From CAYUNA01 sp047629355 (GTDB lineage: Bacteria > Bacteroidota > Bacteroidia > Chitinophagales > Saprospiraceae), in contig JBLHWU010000200.1 in NCBI GenBank assembly GCA_047629355.1, positions 1-11,336 of the forward strand: a stretch of DNA of 11,336 nt, read 5' to 3'. Positions 1 through 6,200 of this stretch are shown here, piece after piece. The position numbers and the translations under genes were made by a program. How positions within the stretch are numbered: the first letter of the stretch is position 1; every line of letters begins with the position of its first letter. The notes under the pieces were generated by a model. The model searched no databases. It saw only the letters and a list, made by a program, of their open reading frames with translations, and was not told the DNA's origin.

Positions 1-208
1 CCATGATGATGTTGACAAAAGCCTTGGCACGCTTTATGTCACTTTTTAATATATCATGGCAAAACTGTTCTGCTGTAGTTGTATTTTTCACACAATTAAC
101 TACGCAATAGTTTTGCCTATTTTTTTTGGCGACTTTTCGTCCAAAGTCTAATTGAACACATCCTTCAAAGGTAGAATTATTGTCTTTTAAGTCCAAATTG
201 GTGCGCAT
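1..208 (-). CDS. Unidentified protein, 5' part of gene running off the left edge
   Basis: An open frame of 69 codons begins at the ATG at 208-206 and runs without a stop off the left edge. An in-frame TAA lies two codons upstream of this ATG, so it is the earliest possible start. The visible product starts MRTNLDLKDN, is lysine-rich, and has four cysteines (residues 17, 36, 40 and 54), the middle two in a C-x3-C arrangement. There is no signal peptide or membrane segment. I do not recognise the family. It is transcribed away from the EEP gene, so 209-579 would carry both promoters. Codon use looks natural and the frame is long for AT-rich DNA, but the gene is only partly visible. A 35-codon frame on the opposite strand (from 3) is probably its shadow. 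Confidence 0.55.
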   Translation of the reverse strand, partial: MRTNLDLKDNNSTFEGCVQLDFGRKVAKKNRQNYCVVNCVKNTTTAEQFCHDILKSDIKRAKAFVNIIM

Positions 209-579
209 TTGTTACACTACCAACATTTTATGTCCCATAGATGAATTTAGTAGAAGGTCGAAAAATTGTAAATTTTTCGACCTTTCCCTAAGAGTGCCGC
301 ACCGCTTGGGGCAGCGCGAGGTTTTTTTTGAGGGGTAAAACGGTTTTTTCAAACCTGTTTTACCCCTCAAACTCCCTTTATCAAAACACCTCCACTAAAT
401 TCATCCATGAGCCAATTTTATCAACCAAATGACCAATCAAAATAAAAGTAAAGAATAAAGGCTTCAATTATATTTAAACTTGCAATTTAGCGTTTATTTA
501 TAGCAGCGAATTTTCGCTAAATATCGTTCTCGTTCTAATCCAACTAAAAGAATTTCCTAACCAGATTAAATAAGCCACC
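209..579. other. Divergent intergenic region
   Basis: This 371-bp spacer separates the left-edge minus-strand gene from the EEP gene. It is occupied mainly by the palindromic element at 241-404. Near the EEP gene, ATTTAGCG (485-492) can pair with CGCTAAAT (515-522), or alternatively GCGAA (506-510) with TTCGC (513-517); these two foldings compete. I see no TAnnTTTG box or Shine-Dalgarno sequence for either gene, so the promoters are not located. Confidence 0.5.
241..404. repeat. MITE-like palindromic element with terminal inverted repeats
   Basis: The 164-bp segment is bounded by perfect 11-bp inverted repeats, ATGAATTTAGT (241-251) and ACTAAATTCAT (394-404), extending imperfectly inward. 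Inside are two strong hairpins. AAGGTCGAAAAATT pairs perfectly with AATTTTTCGACCTT over a 3-nt loop (about 254-284). TTTGAGGGGTAAAAC pairs with GTTTTACCCCTCAAA (about 328-372), with a further GGTTT/AAACC pair at its tip. Between them is a GC-rich patch (about 294-320) unlike its AT-rich surroundings. There is no coding frame inside. The size, terminal repeats and lack of coding capacity fit a non-autonomous mobile or REP/MITE-type repeat. I cannot identify a clear target-site duplication; CCAT occurs just outside both ends but is too short to rely on. Confidence 0.55.
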
Positions 580-1680
580 ATGAGAAATATTGTAAAAAAA
601 ACTATCAAATTTACCACTACCTTATTCCTTGTTGCTTTTCTTTATTTAGCAGGAATACTGGCGCTTGGAACGTATAACGACTACCAACCCGAAGCCGTTA
701 TTTCTTTAAATCCAGCACAAAATTCTCTAAAAGAAGTTATCGCTGATAGTACGCTAAGTTTTTTAATTTGGAACATTGGTTACAGTGGTTTGGGAAGAGA
801 ATCTGACTTCTTTTTGGCAAGTGAAAGCATCTATTGGTCAAGCATTAAAAGTATTTTGCCAAACAAACAGCACGTCGAAAAAAACATGACGGGCATCACC
901 GATTTCATAAAAAAAACAAAGGCTGATTTCTTACTTTTACAAGAGGTAGATTTTGATGCAAAAAGAAGTTATTTCCTCAATCAGTTTGAAGAATTAGGTA
1001 AGCAGAAACAAGGATTTTCTTCTTTTTTCGCTGCTAATTACAATATTCCACAAAATCCAATTCCGTTTTTTCAACCCTGGAATACTTACGGTAAAGTTCA
1101 CAGCGGATTGGCAACTTTTTCTGCGTATCAACCAACCGAATCTACCCGATTTCAACTGCCTGGTGATTACGGTTGGCCTGACAAAATTTTTCACTTAGAC
1201 CGCTGTGCTTCCGTACATCGTTTTGATACGGAGTTTGACAAAGAATTGATTGTTATCAACGTCCACAATTCGGCATTTGACAAGGGCGGTTTTTTGAAGA
1301 AGCAGCAGATGTCGTTTTTGAAAAAAATGATAACTGAAGAATATGAGAAAGGCAATTATGTGGTTATGGGCGGCGATTGGAATATGTGTCCTGCTGATTT
1401 TCCATCAAATACCTTCCGCCCCAAAGAAAAGCCAAAAACAGCATACAATATTGAAAAAGATTTTATGCCTGCTGATTGGCAATGGTCATTTGACCCAAGT
1501 GTGGCGACGATTAGAAAAACCACCCATCCTTACTTGACGGATTCGACGGGCATTTCATTGATTGATTTCTATCTCGTATCTCCTAATTTAAAAATTGAGA
1601 AAATTGAAGGATTTGATATGGATTTTGAATATTCAGACCATCAGCCAGTAAGAATGGAGGTGCGGCTGGCAGTGAAGTAA
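580..1680 (+). CDS. Membrane-anchored endonuclease/exonuclease/phosphatase (EEP) family protein
   Basis: This 366-residue protein carries the EEP (DNase I-like/exonuclease III-like) metal-dependent phosphodiesterase fold. The family hydrolyses phosphodiester or phosphomonoester bonds in nucleic acids, phospholipids or inositol phosphates, so the substrate here cannot be told. Conserved stations are visible in order: WNIGY with Asn65, LLQEVD with Glu122, INVHN with His229, GGDWN with Asp266 and Asn268, LIDFY with Asp329, and SDHQP with His354. All the usual catalytic and metal-binding residues appear present. Residues 9-30 form a hydrophobic segment after a basic N-terminus, so it is either a signal peptide or, more likely given no clear cleavage site, an N-terminal anchor placing the enzyme outside the inner membrane. 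The ATG at 580 directly precedes the basic-hydrophobic leader. It is followed by a hairpin at 1727-1763 and is monocistronic. Family assignment is firm; function is open. Confidence 0.9.
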   Translation: MRNIVKKTIKFTTTLFLVAFLYLAGILALGTYNDYQPEAVISLNPAQNSLKEVIADSTLSFLIWNIGYSGLGRESDFFLASESIYWSSIKSILPNKQHVEKNMTGITDFIKKTKADFLLLQEVDFDAKRSYFLNQFEELGKQKQGFSSFFAANYNIPQNPIPFFQPWNTYGKVHSGLATFSAYQPTESTRFQLPGDYGWPDKIFHLDRCASVHRFDTEFDKELIVINVHNSAFDKGGFLKKQQMSFLKKMITEEYEKGNYVVMGGDWNMCPADFPSNTFRPKEKPKTAYNIEKDFMPADWQWSFDPSVATIRKTTHPYLTDSTGISLIDFYLVSPNLKIEKIEGFDMDFEYSDHQPVRMEVRLAVK

Positions 1681-1726
1681 ATTTTAATACCCGAAATCTA
1701 AGTAGGTGACCTTACTACAGTTTGAC

Positions 1727-1763
1727 GTTTACAAAAATAGATTCAGTCATCATTTTTGTAAAC
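1727..1763 (+). terminator. Hairpin downstream of the EEP gene, possible terminator
   Basis: GTTTACAAAAAT (1727-1738) pairs perfectly with ATTTTTGTAAAC (1752-1763), a 12-bp stem that begins 47 nt after the stop codon. The stem is AT-rich and is followed only by CTTTAAG, so the U tract is weak. It is plausible as a terminator or 3'-end stabilising hairpin of the EEP transcript. Confidence 0.4.
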
Positions 1764-1789
1764 TTTAAGATGCTACGGCAACAACACTT

Positions 1790-1882
1790 AAATAACTATC
1801 TACTTAATTTGATATCTGAGACGCGAAAAATCCTAAGCTTTTCGAGCGAAAAAATCCCTTTATTTTAGATAGGTAGTTATTT
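1790..1882. repeat. Imperfect inverted-repeat element, about 93 bp
   Basis: AAATAACTATCTACTTAA (1790-1807) matches the reverse complement of 1865-1882 (AAATAACTACCTATCTAA read on the minus strand) apart from two substitutions and one inserted base. The interior has CGAAAA (1824-1829) able to pair with TTTTCG (1839-1844), which can instead pair with CGAAAA at 1847-1852. There is no coding frame. It could be a small non-autonomous repeat or a folded 3' region; a single copy cannot decide. Confidence 0.4.
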
Positions 1883-2247
1883 TTGATTCATTGCACTACA
1901 TCATTTTACTTAGTTCTAAGTTAAACCAACCTAAGAATTTCATCAAAAAAAATATTCCTTCTCCTCTGTTTATTCTCTAAAAACATAGTATTTGTTCCTT
2001 CTCTCCGCATTCCAATCACAAAATCAGCCCTTCAAAATTTATTTTTATTTAAAATATCATTTTATAAAAACATTTATACACTTCATTAATCGAAACTTAC
2101 AAGTTATATATTTTTAAAATACATAAAATTCCAATAATAAAATTGGCAACAACACTGTCACAATAATTATATATAGGGGAAAAATATGTAAATATAATCT
2201 CGTTGCTTTGTTTCAAGTGTTAAAATAAGTTTATCAGCTAAAGAATT

Positions 2248-2263
2248 TGGCACACCAATTGCA
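2248..2263 (+). promoter_or_regulatory. Sigma-54 (RpoN) -24/-12 promoter candidate
   Basis: TGGCAC, five bases, then TTGCA: an exact match to the RpoN consensus TGGCAC-N5-TTGC(A/T) with correct GG-to-GC spacing. If functional, transcription would start near 2274. No annotated protein gene follows within a usual leader distance; downstream are a hairpin and two terminators. Many Bacteroidota encode RpoN, but whether this genome does is not visible here. No clear enhancer-binding palindrome was found upstream. A chance match is possible, though unlikely at this level of identity in 11 kb. Confidence 0.45.
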
Positions 2264-2273
2264 ACATATTAAG

Positions 2274-2475
2274 AAAATGCTAATAGATTATTTCGGAGTA
2301 AACATTTCGACTTCTTTTAACATCAATAAATAAAAAAGTTCGGAAACAATATAATTCCAATGATTATTTTGTTAATCATTGGCAAATTTTGATTTCCGCA
2401 AAGAATATAGGGTGAGTGTTTGTTCATAGTTTTTGTTTTTTATTTAGCCCCTCCGATATTTCGGAGGGACTTTTT
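2274..2475 (+). ncRNA. Candidate small RNA, about 200 nt, from the sigma-54-like promoter to the first terminator
   Basis: Boundaries are inferred from the predicted start (about 2274) and the U run after the first terminator hairpin (2471-2475); readthrough to 2589 would give a longer form of about 315 nt. CCAATGATTA (2357-2366) pairs perfectly with TAATCATTGG (2373-2382) over a 6-nt loop, and the outer CGGAAA (2341-2346) and TTTCCG (2393-2398) can close a longer imperfect stem. An 18-codon frame MLIDYFGVNISTSFNINK starts at 2277, only three bases after the predicted start, so it would have to be leaderless; I regard it as probably incidental. I do not recognise any known RNA family (not tmRNA, SRP, RNase P or 6S by eye). 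Confidence 0.3.
2415..2475 (+). terminator. Terminator module copy 1
   Basis: A U-rich leader starting AGTGTTTGTTCATAGT (2415-2430) precedes the hairpin CCCTCCGA (2449-2456), loop TATT, TCGGAGGG (2461-2468), then AC and five Ts. It is an intrinsic terminator for plus-strand transcription. The leader is repeated 108 bp downstream in copy 2. Confidence 0.6.
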
Positions 2476-2522
2476 CATCCTTTTGACAAGAACTCTCCCA
2501 ATCCCAATTTAGACTAAAGATT

Positions 2523-2589
2523 AGTGTTTGTTCATAGTGTTTGTTTTTTGTTTTGTCCCTGTCAGATTTCTTTTGACAGGGTTTTTTTT
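2523..2589 (+). terminator. Terminator module copy 2
   Basis: The same leader AGTGTTTGTTCATAGT (2523-2538) and T-rich stretch precede CCCTGTCA (2557-2564), a 9-nt loop, TGACAGGG (2574-2581) and eight Ts (2582-2589). This is a strong plus-strand intrinsic terminator. Over 38 aligned bases (2415-2452 against 2523-2560) the two modules differ at four positions, while the stems differ but remain fully paired. Confidence 0.75.
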
Positions 2590-2768
2590 GTCTAAAATTA
2601 ACTTTCAGATTTTTCATCCACACTTTTTTCAAAATCTCTACACCATTCTTATGCGTTTTCTCCAATTCTTTTTTAATTTTGGACACTTAAATTAAAATTC
2701 TTGAATTTACCCAGTTAATTTATTTGATAAATAGAGGTAAAATATTGATAATCAAAAACATAGCAAAG

Positions 2769-3152
2769 ATGTCTTACGAAGCGGTAGGGAAGTTGTTAAA
2801 AAAATACGACACCGAAAACAAAACACAAACCTTTCAAGCACGAGAATTTGTGATTGAAATGGCTGGACAATATCCACAAATGATTAAATTTCAGTTGACG
2901 CAAGACCGTTGTGCTGCTTTGGACCCTTTCAACGAAGGTGACCCAATCAAAGTGCAGTTTGATTTGCGTGGGCGAGAGTGGAATGGTAAATATTTTACCA
3001 ATCTGAATGCTTGGCGTTTGGAGAAAGGCGATGCAGAATCGGCACCACAAGCCCCTCCTGCACAGTCATTTGACAATACGTTTCCATCTGTAAACGATGA
3101 GCCTTCTGCACCCGCAGCGACAACGACAAATAACGACGATTTACCTTTCTAA
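2769..3152 (+). CDS. DUF3127 family OB-fold-like protein with SSB-type acidic tip
   Basis: This 127-residue protein matches the Bacteroidota DUF3127 family by its core signatures: TFQAREFVIE (21-30), IKFQLTQDRC (39-48), LDPFNEGD (51-58) and FDLRGREWNGKYFTNLNAWR (64-83). The family is thought to adopt a single-stranded-DNA-binding-like OB fold; its function is not established. After the core (about 1-86) comes a Pro/Ala/Ser/Thr-rich linker (90-120) and an acidic end, NNDDLPF, closely resembling the SSB C-terminal tip (DDIPF) that recruits replication and repair partners. The start is the ATG at 2769: the frame is open back to a TTG at 2724, but those 15 extra residues are not part of the conserved domain. 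The gene stands alone, converges on the M36 protease gene and shares the terminator at 3200-3239. A role in nucleic acid metabolism is inference. Confidence 0.85.
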   Translation: MSYEAVGKLLKKYDTENKTQTFQAREFVIEMAGQYPQMIKFQLTQDRCAALDPFNEGDPIKVQFDLRGREWNGKYFTNLNAWRLEKGDAESAPQAPPAQSFDNTFPSVNDEPSAPAATTTNNDDLPF

Positions 3153-3199
3153 CGGTTGACTGCACACGAGGGTTCCAAGAATTTTTAAGCTTTTGGAAC

Positions 3200-3239
3200 A
3201 AAAAAAAGGATTTGCATGTGATGTGCAAATCCTTTTTTT
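3200..3239. terminator. Bidirectional intrinsic terminator between convergent genes
   Basis: GGATTTGCA (3208-3216) pairs perfectly with TGCAAATCC (3224-3232) over a 7-nt loop. It is flanked by an A run (3200-3207) and a T run (3233-3239), so it gives a U tract on both strands. It serves the DUF3127 gene on the plus strand and the M36 protease gene on the minus strand. Confidence 0.85.
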
Positions 3240-3264
3240 ATTCTAATCATTGTCAATTGCGCGC

Positions 3265-3299
3265 CCGTGTGCCGTGAGCCGTCAATCGTACGCCGTCTA
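3265..3299. repeat. CCGTNNN heptad tandem repeat, five units
   Basis: Five consecutive 7-bp units: CCGTGTG, CCGTGAG, CCGTCAA, TCGTACG, CCGTCTA. The first four bases are conserved (one C to T change) and the last three vary. The array abuts the stop codon of the M36 protease gene (3300-3302) and lies inside its 3' untranslated region. A 21-bp stretch (3272-3292) recurs with three differences at 11219-11239. Confidence 0.6.
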
Positions 3300-6200
3300 T
3301 TATTCTATGACAATTTTCTTTGTCAAAATACCCGACTCATTCGTTATTTTCAAAAAGTAAAAACCTGCGGATAACGCACTCACATCCATTGAAAAATGCT
3401 GCTGCCCATTCACTTCCAATTCTTCCACTAAAACCGTTTTTCCATCAATCGTAATCATCGACAATTGTAAATTTTCAGGTTTTTCGCTATTCATTTTCAT
3501 CTGCAAAAAGTCTTTGGTCGGATTGGGATAAACCGAAATATCCACATTTTGTAACACTTCTTCTGTCGAAACAACCATCGTAGATTCTACAATTGTACCG
3601 CGAGAAACGGCTTCGGCACAAGCCATATCGCCTTCGGCAGACATTGCGCAAGCTTCACTGTTATAATTGTACATATCCATCATTTCGACATCATCTACAA
3701 ACCAACCAACGTTATTTTCAACACTCGTCTCTTCGTCCGATGCAAATCGAAAACGTACTCGAATTCCTTGTCCGCTATACGCACTTAAATCAACATAAGT
3801 CGGTCTAAAATTGTCACCGTCACCTGCAAACGCTGGCATTTTACTTACATTAAATGCAAAAAAGGATAAGACCGTTTCGTAGCCATTTCTAAACATTTTA
3901 TCGTCAACAATCTCCCATGTTGCACCAAAGTCTGTGGAAACTTCGACGATGCCACCATCAAAACCCCATTCCGTGTCATACCAATGATAAAATCGCAATA
4001 CAGGTTTTTCGGCTGAAGGTTGAACGTAAAAAGCATCCTTTTTTTCTAAAATAAAATCCGACTCCTCTGGCGAATCCGTCGCAAACCAAGCATTCGAACC
4101 GCTGTTTGCCTGCGCATTACTAATTTCCCAAAGGTTGTTGCCTTCTAAAACATTTAAATCCCATTCCGCTTCACCGCCTTCCATATCATCAATAAATAAA
4201 GTGTTGGAAACTTCATCCGGTGAACTCATCATTTTATAAGTAATCAACCGCATCTCCCCGCTATTCATTCCGCCCAAATAAAAGGAAATTATATCGCCAT
4301 CAATCGTCGGTGTCGTACTTGCAGAACCTGCAATAAAAGTCGCGCCTACTGGAAAAACATCCGTCACAACTACATTCGTTATCTCCGTATCTTTATGATT
4401 CGTCACTCGCAAAATCACATCAATTTCATCACCCGGATTAATAATCGCAGTCATGTTTTTCGTAATTTTTAATTCCTTGATACAGGCTGGCAAACTTTCG
4501 TAAGCTTCTTTTCCATCGTTTCGGCTATTGGAAAAACGTTGTTCTGCACCAAAACCAACGCCTCTTTTAGCAAAGGTTTCCCAAATCAAACATTGATTAT
4601 CGCCATTGTTATTCGCCAAATCTGCTGATAAAATGGCATCTCGACCGTCCACAAACCCAGGGCTACAGGGCTGTAATTTCATACCATCCATCACCAATCG
4701 CAAAGCCAAATTGTTACCACCTGTTCCGTTAAAAAGATCTTCATCAAAACCATATTCATCTACCAATGCCCAATGTAAATCCCATAGAATTGACGCCCAA
4801 ACTTCTCCCACTGGATGCGGACGAACGCCACCAATAATGTCATGATACGTCTGACCATTAATGTTAAAATCCGTTGAATATGAAAACCGTCGCGCACCGC
4901 CGCCATTCAATCCTTGACCTAATGAATAAGTACTCATTCCGCGCGCTTCCGTGCCATTTTGGTTAGGCTTCGCGGTGACTGCCATTGCAAAAAAATCGCT
5001 CCAACCTTCGCCCATTTGCTCGTCGTTACCGAGGCAATTGGCACTACTTGCACCGCCCGTTAGCCGCGTCGAAATACCGTGTGCGTATTCATGTGCAACG
5101 GTCGTATTGTCCAATGCGCCATCCAATCGTTCCGGGCCATCCGTTTGTGGTTGAACTAAGGAAACCAATAAACCATTACTGGCAAATTGACGAATGGTTT
5201 GGCAATCATTGTATTGAATCAAAACGGCTGGAATATCGATTTGACCACCAACACTCCCCTGTCCCATTTCATTAAATGAACCACCATCGAAACTGCAAAT
5301 AATCGCCGCAATCGCTCCCGCATTTTGAGCATTCAATACCTTTTCAGAATAATCACAATCACCACGGTCAATCATCGCAATTTTACCATTGACTTCTGCT
5401 GCATTTTGCAATTCAAAGCAACCCAACGTCGGTAGTGCCGAGCCATCATCCACAATTACAACCTCGCCAGAAACGGGCGTATCGGTAATTTGCGCACCAA
5501 ATTGTGCCCCGCGTGTCTCATAAATTCCGCTTAAAGAAACAGGTTCGTTGACCGTTAACAAACCCATTTGATTCCAGAGATACAGTTGCATTCGGCTGTT
5601 TTGACCATCAGCATTAATTGAAAAATCGGCGTTATTAGAGCTTGATGTTCCGCCATTTTGCGCTTCCGCTAAAACGTAGTCACTGCCTGCGCCGCCGTTG
5701 CCATAATTATTTTCTTGATAATTTCCTGCTTCCTCATCAAATCCATGCTGATACGCAATGTCATGCATCATATTGGACGAATAAAATAACTGCAACACCG
5801 ACTGGTCTTGGTATTGAATCGGTTCCCAATTTGCATTAAAACTCGGAGCAAAAATCAGATTTGAGCCACCATCGACTTCATCGTTTTGCGATTGATTGGA
5901 GTTGTTGTAATCTGCATACGCATGGACGTTATTACCTCGCGTAATGGTAAAATCAGGGTCATCATCACCATTGGTATCGTGCCAACCGAAAGGCGAAGCG
6001 GTTTCGTCATGTGGGTTTAATTTTAAATTCAAATCACCATCCGTAGGGCTTTCTAATGGAAATTCCCAAACGTTGTAGCGGGCATCTTGTATGAGCATTT
6101 CTGATACTTCAAAATTAGCATCCGTCAATTCTTTTTGATGCACATCATGATCGTGATTGCAAGTTTCTCCTTCTGCTAAATAGTGTCCTGTTCCAAAATC

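Larger units (their letters stand above)
1681..2768. other. Long AT-rich gene-poor region
   Basis: I find no convincing protein gene in these 1.09 kb. In order it contains a hairpin just after the EEP gene (1727-1763), an inverted-repeat element (1790-1882), about 350 bp of very AT-rich sequence without recognisable structure (1890-2240), a sigma-54-like promoter (2248-2263), a hairpin (2341-2398) and two duplicated terminator modules (2415-2475 and 2523-2589). A 12-mer GGCAACAACACT occurs twice in the same orientation (1777-1788 and 2145-2156), one copy next to the inverted-repeat element. The frame on the minus strand at 2444-2686 is lysine-rich and overlaps the terminators; I do not call it. 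Confidence 0.6.

Noticed and set aside
2274..2475. tRNA, tmRNA, SRP, 6S or RNase P RNA
   Set aside because: No cloverleaf, CCA end or GC-rich conserved core of these RNAs is visible here or elsewhere in the window.
2444..2686. 80-codon minus-strand open frame
   Set aside because: It is lysine-rich low-complexity sequence that overlaps both terminator modules; its repeated KNK-x-YEQTL segment comes from the duplicated leader. It is explained by AT-rich DNA read on the strand opposite the terminators.
2724..2768. N-terminal extension of the DUF3127 protein from a TTG
   Set aside because: The 15 added residues lie outside the family domain, and the ATG at 2769 begins directly with the conserved MSYEAVGKL.
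3265..3299. CRISPR-like repeat
   Set aside because: The units are 7 bp without spacers; no 24-40-bp repeat with regular spacers occurs anywhere in the window.
4985..5275. 96-codon plus-strand frame within the M36 gene
   Set aside because: It is antisense to the zinc-site region of a clear protease; a shadow frame.
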